Shown piece by piece: positions 49,032 through 62,150 of a DNA stretch of 64,000 nt (positions within the stretch are counted from its first letter, which is position 1; every line of letters starts with the position of its first letter). This stretch comes from Spizellomyces punctatus DAOM BR117. Its lineage: Eukaryota > Chytridiomycota > Chytridiomycetes > Spizellomycetales > Spizellomycetaceae. The stretch spans positions 411,912 through 475,911 of the forward strand of contig NW_015971554.1 of the NCBI RefSeq assembly GCF_000182565.1, read 5' to 3'. Both the position numbers and the translations under genes were made by a program. The notes under the pieces were generated by a model. The model searched no databases. It saw only the letters and a program-made list of their open reading frames with translations, and was not told where the DNA came from.

Positions 49032-50884
49032 ATGCACGCAACATACCAGAATGCTTCTCCTTACCGTCCTCAGAACCTGGAATATGGGGTCTCCGTTTCA
49101 CAAAGCTCGAATCAAGCAGCCTCTTCCAGTCAAGAACAAGCACACATCTCTCTTCAGCCAACGGGCGACTTGAAATTGGAGCCTTCTGCCATGGCTTCGC
49201 AGTCGCTCGAGTACGCGTCAACTGATCCCTTCTCGTCGCAGAGTAGATCTTCATCGCTATCGTCCTCATCTTCGTCTTCGTCTCTTCCAAGTGGGGCCGT
49301 CAATATTTCACCAATGGAGGTGTCAAACTCGTTAGATCCAACAACGTCGTCGTCGCTTCCTGCTTTCGATCCTGGAGTGTTCTCCAAGGCCAAAAGCGTG
49401 CCGTCATCGTTTGTTTCCTCATACGAAGCGATACCTTCCGTTTACCCTCTGTACTCCAAAACCTCGTCGACGCAAAATACCGACTCGTCTGCTCCTCCAA
49501 TGTCCACCACAAGCGGTGAAGCCTATAACAGATCCCACACTGGCGGGACATACGATCTGCTTGCCTTCCCGCCAGCAGCTGAGAGATATACTTACCCACC
49601 AGTACTACCGGCTTATTCTCCTCCTGCCCCATCTGGTACAACCTCAGACACAAATAGGCAGCTGACTTCTTTTGGGCAAGATCTTCGACCATCCAATATA
49701 TATAGTCGGTACGACTACAGTGGTGCGCCATCGGGAAAAATGCAATCTTTTGGAAAAGGATTGGAGCTCGGTGGAATCGAGACGAGTGAAAAAGTCTATT
49801 TACCTCCTTTGACAGCACCACGGCAGTTCGACGGACGGACACCGCAGATTCAGGTGCCTTCTCCCCCACAGAGCATCGGAAATCGCAGATTCAGTGCAGA
49901 GGTATCAGCAAAGTGGGCGGGGGAAAGTCACGTACGCACCAGTACTGCATTTGTGAGGACGGGGGCAGATTGTGCGGGCACGGCTAGCATGACCCTGAGC
50001 AGACAAAACGATTATGGGCCCGTGGGCGACCTTCAAAATGAACAACCATCCAGTGATTCAGCTCATTCAAGCATTTTCCGATGTATTCATCCCGGATGTA
50101 AGTCGTTTCGCCTTCTGCTACTATTCAGCCAGATATGAGCATTTCATTCATCCAAAAACATGATATCGCAGGTTTAAAGACGTTCAAAAAGGCGCATTCT
50201 CTCAAATCGCATTCCAAATGTCATGCCCCACGCACCTTCACCTGCCCACACTGCACAGCTCAGTTTCGCCGCAACCACGATCTTCGACGTCACATGCGCA
50301 GTTTACACAGCAACGATGAGGGAAAACCTCATGCATGTGATGTTTGCGGGAAGAAATTTGCTAGGAGCGATGCACTCCGGAGACATGTCAAACGCGGATG
50401 CGGCAATGCCATGGGCGGTCACAGTAATGAGGAAGATTTGGATGCTAATACCATAACATGGCCAGCGGATGGTCCTGGGGACGCTGTCAGTAGTGCCTTG
50501 TGTCGGGAGGTAGCCGGCGACGGATCTAGTAAAGGTCCACCCACGCTTGAACGCGATTCACCATACTCTCGAGCATCCAACATGATGGACAATAACTCAC
50601 CTCAAACGCCGTACACCCAGCGACATGCCAAGTTTGATGCAACCTCCCCGATTCCATACACATCATACCACTCACCCAGTTATGTCAAGCCATCTCAATC
50701 ACATGTAGCAGCACCAACGCATAGTAGCACGCACAACGTTCCACCTTCAAGGACAACCGCCATACCTCTCCCTCCCCTCGACCCCACGTTCGCCCCTCCA
50801 ACATATGTCTACCAACTGTACAAACCAGAGTCAACACGACCTCCCTCCGGTTTGGACCGTCTCTACTCTGCACATCAAATGTGA
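49032..50884 (+). CDS. C2H2 zinc-finger transcription factor (Crz1-like arrangement)
   Basis: 592 aa; exons 49032..50097 and 50172..50884, the intron splitting the first finger. The N-terminal 340 residues are Ser/Pro/Gln-rich. Three tandem fingers follow (about 350-430): C-x4-C with LKTFKKAHSLKSHSKCH; CPHCTAQFRRNHDLRRHMRS, H; and CDVCGKKFARSDALRRHVKR followed by GC, so the third is a CCHC finger. The order with an SDALRRH recognition helix resembles Crz1 and Com2/Msn2-type fungal factors. A PQIQVP segment near residue 277 resembles the PxIxIT calcineurin-docking motif, which would fit a Crz1-type factor, but the match is loose. The C-terminal tail is Pro-rich. DNA binding is secure; the pathway is inference. 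Confidence 0.85.
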
Positions 50885-52275
50885 CGAATGGATACCCTTC
50901 AGTGAAATGAACAAGATCGGTGCTCATCGGTGCCTTTTGTATTTAGTGGGTTGCTTCTGAATACGGGTATCTTGTTCTTGGATTAGGCGGCCCTGTGTAT
51001 AGCGAATGGCGGGCTACGTACCTGTATGATTTGTTAAGTAATCTCTGTAGATTAACGCTTGTTTTAAGGAGTCTTTTCTTGGAAAGTATGCTAGGGCACA
51101 ATACAAACAGCAGTATCCATTCCGTATGCCCGACTGTACCTTGTTGAGTTGTAACACTGTTGAACATTGCTGAGATGTCTCCCCAATTCAGACCCTGTAG
51201 TAAATAAACCTTGGCCATTGAACGGCGAGTGTACCAGTCCGTATAAAACTCTGGATCTCTGGATATCGGTATAGTGATCGTTTCCCACAGAAATTAGAGT
51301 AACCGTAACCCCATAACCCTACTCTGATCCTGTAACCATTTGTCTGCCCGAAAGGTATCTCACGAACAATGTTAACCCTTATCACCTAGCTTTGGAACGG
51401 GGCGTAACACGACGATGACAGTGAACATATTGGAAAAGACTGATCATGCAAAAAGGATACCACCGCTGCTGGCCGCTGGCGTACCATTGTTTTTTCAATA
51501 GGGGGAAACCCCTTTGAGCCAGGTAGTGTTAATTTCCAACTCCGCCGTGAGGATGATTAATCCCAATGTCCGAATGTGTCCGAATGCAATTCAATTCGCG
51601 CGTCGCGCGACTGGGAAGGGGGGGCGGTCGAATATGGCTGGCGCGCAACCAAACCTTCTCTGCCAGGGGAGGGACTCCTCAAACTCCGGTCAACTCCTTT
51701 GAACTCCTCAAGGGTCAGGCGACGTGACCTCGGTAAATGAATATGTGGAAAAGCTTCTCTGACCTCTTGACCAACAAATTCGGCATTCTAATGACGAGGT
51801 GGGCAAAAGCAAACCAGTCTTAGAATGGAATGAAAATAGATTCATCATTTGACGCCGAGTCACGCTGTTGTTTCCCCTTGCTTTTCTGGATTGTCGGAAT
51901 TCCAATCACCGGTTCATGAGGGAGGTGATTTCATTTGTTCCTGTGGCTTTCCGCCCTATTTTATTTGAATCGTTGTCTTCATTTCCCCTCTGGGATTTCT
52001 CGCATAAAAAGTCGAACCCTCTTCAGCCCCGACGCCTCCCTCCCCAACCCTTCTCCTTGTTAGTAACGTCCACGCCGTTGTCATTTTTTTAAAGCTTGTT
52101 GGAGGACTGTCCAGCTTTATAACGCTACTCTCGCCCTTCTTTCTCGCGACGCGTTCAACGCTGCCGCTTAGCAGCGCGTTTTGCACGCTTATCCTATACG
52201 CGTTTACGACAAACTCCATTGGCGACCTTGTCGTCGTCGCTGCACCCTCGCGTTACCGTTCGTTGCCTTGACGAT
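50885..52275. other. long intergenic region, no gene seen
   Basis: 1.4 kb between two plus-strand genes. No ORF over 91 codons and no domain. A T-run near 52084-52092 and a TCGTCGTCG run near 52231 lie in the likely 5' leader of the next gene. Confidence 0.4.
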
Positions 52276-55196
52276 ATGCTTGGCTCTGGCAGGCGCTGGG
52301 ACGCCAAAGCCAACGCAAGTTTAAGAAAGGCAAATACTTCCCGGTCTCAGAGTGGACAGTAAGTTTTACTGTCGCTATTTTTGACCTTGCGCAGTGTCTC
52401 AACAATGATTCCAGCACGGACAATTATGCAGCTCAAGATCAGCTTCATCGCCAGTCGCTTTCCCCTCTTGCCAGTGGACAGCCATCCAGGGCATCTGTTG
52501 CACTAGGAACACGTCCGACGCACTTGGTTTCGCCTCCGCGGGAGACGACAGACAGTCAGTACCATGTGCTGTCGACACCATATCAAGGTACTGGAAGCTG
52601 CGCTTCCACGTCATCGCCTTGGTAGGTGCTCTCAACTTGCTTTTGGGAAAGTGGCGATAGCGTTCTAAGAAAGCCTTGCTGTAGTGATTCTGCTATGAAA
52701 GATCCATCTGGTATTGTCGCGACACAAGCTACAATGCCTGATACACCGGCTAGAAATACTCGCTCCAAGTATGTATCTCATTCTTGTCTATCTTTATCTC
52801 ACCCTAGTTTATCTTTTGGCTCAAATGCGGCACAAACTAATCTGCTTCCTGTACGGTCCAGATCCTGCATCAAAGAACGGGACATCCATGATTTGATGTT
52901 AAGAGACGCACAGCATACACGAAAAGGTGGTCCAAAGACTTCAAACAAAACATCCACAAAGGACAAGGACAAGAGCATTATCGATGAAGGCCATAGCAAG
53001 CCTATCAATTCAACTGAGGCGAATCATGCACGCACTAGTCAAACCATTATCGCACCTACGACTACAGAGTGTGCATATAACGCTACAGAGACCGTTCACA
53101 CACTCGCCACTACTGAGACCAGGACGGTAGAAGAGACTCCAGGCACCAATTTAAGTCGCATCCTTGGAGGCATGGCCCTTGCCAGTGTCCAAAAGTCCGG
53201 CACGCACGCCGCACGCCCTGGCTCAGCTCCAGCCAGCAGACCGGCCGAGACGCCTCTATCGCGTCGCATCGGAAGCACTCGTCCTACTACACCCGGGGGA
53301 CCAACGCCTCGTTCCTCCCTTGCCGATGCGTTCGGCACCATGGGACTCCGCACACCAGGCAGTTACACGGGAAATTACCGCTTCACCCGGGACGCTGATC
53401 GCACCCCCCACCGAAACCGTACACCCATCTTGGATGCATCAAGCCCCTTCAACACTGGGAATATAACTCGCTCAGTGACCTCGGCATCTATGAAAAAGCT
53501 GTTTCCATCTGATCCTCGTCCTCGCACGGGGAGCGCTCCCAAAAAATCGGGCATGTTATTCTCGGGCAAATCCATCCCGGAAAAGTTTGCTCCTTCGTTG
53601 CAGAGCGTGCCGAGCTCGGCAAGACGTAAACTGATTGACGAGTTGAAGGCTTGTTCACCTGCGACAAGTAGTACACCAGTCTCGCCATCCAGGCAACGAC
53701 CCCCCAGACCCCCAACATCAGCACTGGGCACACCCAGTTCGACAATGACGGACAACCCATTCCTCGTAGAATCCCCCGGGGATTCGTCCCCGTTTGTCCT
53801 TGAAGGCACTACAACTCCTGTCACACCCTCAAATCACGGCAAAGAGAGAGCGGAGGTCGTGACACCTCCTGATCAAATACGAGACCCATCGCTCACACCC
53901 ATTCCACCCACTCCCATGGTCCCTAGGTCTTGTCACACTCCAGTAGATGATCACCTTCCAGATTCTCCTACGAGCGTCGTGACGAGGTCCATCAAAAAGC
54001 CTCGTGGATGGAGATCAGGGTCTCCCGCAAGGTGGCATAACGACGAAAAGCAGCACACGGACGACGTGGATAAAGGGAGTCAGCGAATGTGGCCTAACAC
54101 GAAGAGAGATATTCGCGGGTATAAAACCGCTCCCTCATCATCCTCCGCAGCTTTTCCCAAAGGGATCTTTGCGCCAGAGTCAAGTCCGACTCCAGGTCCG
54201 AATGTGGAATCCAAATACTCTCCTGATTCAAAAAGCCCAAGGTCCGGTGAAAAACGACAACATGTCGAAGAGCCCGACCCAAAGACCACCAAAATGGGCC
54301 GCCACGATATGCGACGGTACACGGATGTTCCCAAACACCACGACTTTGACATTTCCGACAGCAGTGATGAAGACAGCGATCAAGAGATATACAATCAATA
54401 CAATGGCAACGTGAATGTCTTCATGGTCACACACCTCCCCACTCCACATCTGCCAGAATGCTACGAGAGCGTAGACTTTTGGAATAAAGAAAACAAGGAT
54501 GTTATTTCACGGATTTTCACACCCCTCGACCCGACTCGTACAGTTCTCGGGGAATTGAGTCTGAACAGTTTTGCGGAATACAACGTCCGGGATTCTGATG
54601 AACCTGTTACGGTCGATTGCGAGTACGCGGATAAACAATCCATTACGCCCAGCAGGAAATTGTCTTCCCCTTCACCAACCGGGCGAACGGCGCTCACGTG
54701 TAAATCACACTACAGATATTTGAGCAAATCTCACGGTGTGTACTTGGTGGAGGAAAGGAGAGCATCACTTCCTGTGGCGTTCGGGTCCAGCTCACCGAGG
54801 TTTGCTTACCCATACTGCCCTCGTGAGCCGTCTCCACTGAAGCAGACACTGTCAATAAGACGGGAGTTTGTCCGCCGCACGCCCTCAAAGTCTGATCCAA
54901 TACCACCAGTTCCCGGAACGCCCATAGACAGTGATGAATCAAGAAGCGGCAGTGCCTCAACCCTCCAAAAATCGCCCAACATATCAGCAGGTACCAGCCT
55001 CAAACATGTCAATACCGATAGTTCCCGTTCACCAAGCCCCATTAAAAACCATTCAAAACATCCGAGGTCACCCACGCTCGACATTGTGAAAAGGGCTCAC
55101 ACACCGACTCAGAGCCCGTATCCCAAAAAGCATCGTCCCAATTCGCCCTCCCCCATCAGAACTCCCCGACGCGCCGCTCGCGATCCATGGAAATAA
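52276..55196 (+). CDS. Ser/Thr-Pro-rich disordered protein with KEN and RxxL motifs
   Basis: 902 aa; exons 52276..52358, 52415..52621, 52685..52768, 52862..55196. The acceptor at 52415 was chosen over 52395 because only it keeps frame. No folded domain recognised. The protein is very rich in SP and TP dipeptides, often followed by Arg/Lys (possible CDK sites), for example TPGGPTPR, SPSRQRPPRP and TPIPPTPMVPR. A KEN motif at about 667-669 (FWNKENKDV) and an RxxL motif at about 684 (RTVLGELSLN) lie close together, the usual layout of APC/C degrons. The tail is basic (KKHRPNSPSPIRTPRRAARD). These traits suggest a cell-cycle-regulated protein, but this is motif-level inference. A 93-nt in-frame intron (52769-52861) could be retained. 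Confidence 0.75.
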
Positions 55197-55520
55197 GAGC
55201 TGTTACTTCATACACTGAAGGATATACACCGACAAGTGCAGATAAAAAACGTTTTCTTAAACTGAACTACCTTATAGATCGCCATGTGCGAAACAATGAG
55301 GGGAGGCTATAGTAGAATCTTCCCCCTATATTTAATGCTTTCTATCCCTGCGTGTAAATTGTTGCTTTGAAGATGTTCTATCCCCTCCCCACCCAGCTTC
55401 GATATTAAACTTGTATAAATTAACAACAGAAATCAATGGTATGAATGTGCAAATTGCTTTCTCATCACCGCCGAAAAGAACAAACGTTTGGGAGTGCGTC
55501 AGTAGAGACTTTTTGTGGAA
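55197..55520. other. convergent intergenic region
   Basis: 324 bases between two converging stop codons; 3'-UTR-like AT-rich sequence only. Confidence 0.6.
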
Positions 55521-56512
55521 TTATCCGTACATCGGATCCCAATCCTCTTCCTCGTCGTCTTCAAGTGGTGCCGTAGTAGCAGAAGCAGCCCGTTCTGCCT
55601 CTTTCTTTTTCCTTTCGTACTCTTCGTCATCGGTCGGATATTCTCTCCGACATATCGGACATGTATTGTGCTACAACACAACCGAAGCAGAATGTGTGAA
55701 CGGCCATGCCCAAAACAAACTCTTGCGACTTAACCTACCAGTTCCAGCCACGGCACGATACACTCTGCATGAAATCGATGATGGCATGGAAGCTGCTTTG
55801 CGATCGCTCTTGAGGTCGGTGCGGTCCCCGTCGACGTGTGATGCGAAAAAAACGATTCAACGCAAACGGAGCATGTTGCATCTGTTCCAAACGACATGAT
55901 CCACGATAAGTTCGAGGCTTCTCTTTTGAATTCCTATGAGGAAAAGTCCCACCAGTTTTCTCATCATTAATCTCCACAGTGGGAAGATTGTGAATAAATT
56001 CCTTCGATGCTGGGGGTTTGCCTTTTCCACTGTAATCATGGACAGAGTATCAATATCTTGTGGATTTCCTCGGGACAGGCGAGATACGTCGCACTCAGTA
56101 TTACAACTCACGGCGACTTTACCTCGCGTTGGCCTCTTCCAATAGCTGAGATATGAGATTATCTAGTAGGGTTTGCTGTGCTTCGTTGTCGGCTAGGTAA
56201 GGGCGGTCACGGATAGAACCGAACAGACTATAGGAGTTTTGGTTAGATACGCCGTGATTTATCTCACATATCCATCACAACACCCAACCTCGCTACTGCA
56301 AGCATATTTTCCGCCTCACGCATTTCATCTGCAAATGTCGACGTACGAGGCTCATCCGTAATAAAATCGTCAATATTGGGGTTGAGAGCATTGCCTCTAG
56401 GCCTACGGCTCCTTCCAGGCTCCGGAAGATTATGATCCTCTGCGATAAAGTACTCGTTAGGGGCTTATCAACCCATGATGCTATAAAGATCAGACCTACG
56501 AAAATACGACAT
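55521..56512 (-). CDS. RING-H2 E3 ubiquitin ligase (RNF181/RNF126-like)
   Basis: 212 aa from six exons: 56512..56500, 56439..56289, 56227..56123, 56029..55953, 55881..55739, 55670..55521. All junction phases close and the total is a multiple of three. The first coding exon is only 13 nt (MSYF plus one base). The linker PPASKEFIHNLPTVEI before the RING is typical of this family. The RING-H2 domain starts at about residue 118: ATCSVCVESF, then QLPCHHRFHAECIVPWLEL and, across the last intron, HNTCPICRREYPTDD; all eight zinc ligands are present. The C-terminus is charged and ends DWDPMYG. Family members transfer ubiquitin from E2 enzymes to cytosolic substrates, often in protein quality control. 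Substrates here are unknown. Confidence 0.9.
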
Positions 56513-56714
56513 CGTGTGTGGGGAATTGCGTGCAGAACGGCAATTGGCAAGGCGGACCCTCGCCGTTGGATTATCATGCCAAGGTGAGTCATTGCCCAGA
56601 CATGACGTGGTTATTTCAGCGCTTACGTCTAACGCACACTGTTTTAAAGTTTGGTCTTGAAAATATTAAAAGACCAATAAGGTGATATTTTATTCTGCGA
56701 CACAATTATGGTAT

Positions 56715-58231
<1,517 letters not shown>

Positions 58232-58717
58232 ATTGACAAAAGAAATCAGAAATCCGCTCCGAGGGGTTGAGGAAGGCAAGAAGAATATCCCGATGGCAAA
58301 GGAAACGCAGATGGCAAACGACGCGCGGTCAAAGCAATCCCCTCCTTCAAGAGTCCTTTTTTGAATACCCACCAGTTTTCTTTTCCGAACGCCCCGATGG
58401 TTACGAGATCTGAAGATGGCCTCAGCCAATGACAAGCCTTTAAGATGCATTTGATCCGGATCAATTTCAGATAAGATCTAATTATATCCGATTAATTGTA
58501 TATTACAGATCTTTACAAGGCTCAAAAAGCAAATCGCAAGCGACGCAAGCTCACAGCGCCAGAGGTCGTCTTTTTGAAGCAGACGGAGGAGCATTAGATG
58601 ACAGATATTATCCTTGGTGAAGGTGGCAGGAACAATTGCGCATGACCGGGCATGCTATTATAGGAAGGGAAACCGGCCTTTTGAACTTCTCATATCTAGA
58701 TGGTAAATTGGGAATAT
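58232..58717. other. intergenic, DAHP synthase promoter region
   Basis: 486 bases between the DAHP synthase start and the stop of the next minus-strand gene. Contains an AT-rich block near 58470-58510; no confident regulatory element. Confidence 0.4.
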
Positions 58718-61650
58718 TCAGCGGATGGTTTGTGTAGGAGGCAGCTCTAGGTTATCATCTAGTTCATCAATTCGTAGGCTCAAGGGTCGCTTTGGCGCGT
58801 TGTGTAGGGTTGTAGCGTTCTTCTTCTCATTTGCCAAGAGCCGTTTCGCGACAGTCACCCAATGTTCACAGTGGGTTCTATATGAGCATTGTCAACCAAA
58901 GGGGCGCCAAGAGGAACTCACGACGAGGCTCGACTTACTGAACAATCTCTCGCAAATCGCGTCCATCTTCTGACAGAGTTTGAATCTCTGCAGCATCTCG
59001 CATAAGGTTAGCGTTGAAGGACGCCAGCTACAAGAGGGAAAAGTCGACCTTAGCCGTCACTGGTACATGTATTGCGATCGCCAGTGAGAGGTGTTTTTGT
59101 ACCTCTTGAGTCAATTGAGCGAATTCATGGTCCCAGGCATCTGTTGGTTTCTCCCGGCCTGCTCTTACCAGCAGGTGAACCATCCAACTAATCATGGTCG
59201 TATGTAACTTTATATTCTCTGTTGTGGCAAGGAGAAGTGAGGACACTGCCCAACTGAATGACGGTACTATACTACCCACCTTCGTTTCTTATATCGGTGT
59301 CGGTATTCAATTGATCGAGTAAGCGAGAGAGCCAATTCTCTACATGTAGAGGAATCTTATGTTGTTCCTTTTCCGTAGTGTTGGACAATGTATCTAGCGA
59401 GAGGAAGTACATTCGTTTAGAATTGAGGACATAACCAGTTTGAATCAATTGAGGAATCTACACTCCGGAGGAAGAATCTCTGCGCGGGATCACAGGTAGT
59501 ATAATCTGGGAGTCTCACCGTTTGATCCTCCGAGATATGTGATCAAAGGGTGGTGGTTCACACATTATACTACCCTTTGCCCGTACGGATTGCATCTTCT
59601 CCGGTGCATCTTCTGAGAGGAACGTACCAATGAGATTCTTGCCAATTTGGGCGCTCCAGTTGGTAAGTGAGTCCCGAAGCGACTGTCGCTCGGAAAATGG
59701 TAATGGCTTGTCAAGGTCCCGCGCACTGTAGGTCGTGTATCTACAAGAAAGAACTAGTCAGGTTATCCACTTGACAGCGAACCTTGAAAATCAAAAAAAA
59801 AAACTACCTATCCTCCAATTGATTTTGCAAGTTAATGACATTACTGGCAATTCCATCCTCTCCTGACACACGCATTTCCAGTTTGGTTAGCCATTCTTGG
59901 ACTTCCAACCCGACTCTGCTCAGTATTTCTGTCAGAGGAAGATAGTCCTTCCCATTCGTATTCTTCTCATTTCGTCTCAGCAACTTGTATCCTCCTTCTA
60001 TCCAGACCTCCGTTTCTTTCCGGATTTGCGATATGTCCTCTTGAAATGCCAAGTCTCTATCGCTCGTGAACCTAATGGCTACTGATGTGATCTGTTCCAC
60101 CCATTTCATCAAGTGTTCGGACAAACTCTTGACATCGTGTATTTGGAAAGCTTTGAGCAAAGGGTGCTCTACTTCAAGGGTATCAACTTGATCTCCAGTG
60201 TCGAGATTGCGGAGAACCATATCCATATCTCGTTGCATTTTAGCCAAAGTCTCAATATTATGCTGATCTTCTTCGACAACAGACTGGGACAATCGGATAA
60301 GTTTTGACCTCCATTCCTCAATCTTTCGTTCGATGTTGTGGAGTTGCGAATCGTTAGTGTTACTGATGATGACTGTCATGTGGTTTGTAGCTCGAAGTCG
60401 GGCATGTTCGTACTTCTGAAGAAGAACTATATCGGCAATGCCGTGCTCTTGACCGATTCGGAGAGCCAAGGCCGTCGCTGCGTCAACCCAGATGCGTTTC
60501 TCTTGCTCTGCCAACCGAACGGCGTCCTCCAACCGATCACGTTGCATTCTGTAAAGCTTGTGATACTCTTCCAATATCTCTCCCGTATTGTCCGACTGTG
60601 TCAATACAGATACTAGCTTTTCCTGCGCATCTTGGGCTTGTTTCGTAACATCCAAATCATGCTTTCGGATGATCTCAAGTTCCCTTACCAAATCCGCCAC
60701 GGTTTCCTTGGACCGTAATAACTCGTGTGATAGTCGTCTATTCAATTTCCTCTGAGCCAGCAATTCCGTATGTAAGTGCTTGACGTGTTTTGGGATCTTG
60801 GTGAACATGTTGGCGTATCTGTTTCGAATTTCGGCTAAAACTTCCCCGCGCTCGATCATGTTGACCGTCACCTGTCGTATCAGCTCTTGGAATACCGCAT
60901 CATAAATCTTTTGCTCTTCTTGAATGATGGCTAAAAATGCATGCATTTCTGTTGGGTATTCCTGATCCATTTCTGCACCAATTTCTTTTATTAGTGCTTC
61001 CATTGTATGCTTGAGGAGAGCAACTTCTTTGCGAGTGGTGGGTCGCATCGCAGCCAGGTTGAGTTGGTGCTCGGAAGAAGCGGGTACGTTGGAAGACTGC
61101 TTGCAGACAAAACCCAGTAAATCAAGATGTTGTCCAGATGATTAACTCTTATTTGCTGCTCACCCACCCCATTGGCGCCAACGCCAGGCGCAACTATATT
61201 CATACTGTCGGCAGTCACCGATCCAGCTCTGTCGCCTGGAAAACTTTGAGTGCGCCCTCTTTGTCCACCTGTGTCTCGACTGACATCCTCTGATTGCTCC
61301 GCGTGAAAGTTACGCTCGTGTCCAGCATCATATATGAACGACAAATCGTCGTTAATTCCAGGCGCCTGTCGAGAGATTTGTGCCACTCGCGAAGCTGGTG
61401 TTCGTTGTATTGTGCTACGGGATGCTGGACTAGCTGTGTATGCGCCTTTTTGTACATGTGCTGTCGGAGTCGATTGGGTTGAAGGAGCATCGAGACCAGT
61501 ATTGGAAGCGATGGCCTCGGGCAGAGGGTCGGCTTTCGAAGACGTGAAGGCCTTGGCCCTAGTTGAGGTTTTTCTAGCAGGAGTTGGCTTAGGACCCTGT
61601 GTGGAGAGTCTTGAAAGGTCGGAAAGAAGAGCAGTTGGAAGGTACGACAT
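58718..61650 (-). CDS. AXDND1-like axonemal dynein light-chain-domain protein
   Basis: 832 aa; exons 61650..61168, 61099..59808, 59740..59587, 59457..59280, 59245..59103, 59027..58939, 58877..58718; the total closes in frame. The N-terminal 160 residues are Ser/Thr/Pro-rich. From about 170 the conserved light-chain-like block reads EYPTEMHAFLAIIQEEQKIY, then DAVFQELIRQVTVNMIERGE and NRYANMFTKIPKHVK, followed by long coiled coil. AXDND1 is an animal protein linked to axonemes and sperm flagella; presence in a fungus implies flagellated zoospores. Two splice choices are weak: the intron 59458-59586 (129 nt, donor GTACGG) and the 34-nt intron 59246-59279, shorter than any other here. The C-terminal exons (TLSEDGRDLREIV) are supported by phase. 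Confidence 0.82.
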
Positions 61651-62150
61651 AATATTCGATGTGGTGGTGAACTACCACCCACGAAGGATCTGCATGCAAA
61701 GGCTGTCCGTACGCGTTGCTGACTAAGATGTATCACGTGGATACGACGGGTACTGTTCGGCTGCCTTTGCTGCAAGTCTGTGGAAGGTAGGTATCCAAGG
61801 ATGATGAAGAGGGGCTACACCGGAACATTTTAATACCTACTAGATGCACAGCTCGCAAACGCCTTTCATCCTCGTTATAGCAGCGGAAATGAGCTAATAT
61901 TTTTATTTCTTAAATCCAAGTTGCGGACCTCACTTCGTAGGTCGCGCCAGCAAAGAAGTTGACCTTTGTTATCTGACCTTCTGGAAAGGGTAGCTTACTT
62001 GCAAGGCTAAATGGGGAAGCCATTCCGTTATCATCGTGCTCCTTTGGTAATCCTAGGACAGGCAGAATCAAAGCGCATGGCAGTGGCCAGTCTCCATACT
62101 GGATCCTATTGATTTTACATTGCACGATCGACAGGACACGATGTACACAT
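61651..62150. other. intergenic, promoter of AXDND1-like gene
   Basis: 500 bases between two minus-strand genes. A 71-codon ORF at 61910-62125 has no domain and is not called. Confidence 0.45.

Noticed and set aside
52395-52414. Alternative acceptor at 52394 for the second exon of the SP/TP-rich gene
   Set aside because: It shifts the frame to an early stop given the only available ATG; the acceptor at 52414 keeps frame.
55411-55899. 162-codon plus-strand ORF
   Set aside because: Overlaps the RING-H2 exons on the other strand, whose eight zinc ligands and splice phases are convincing.
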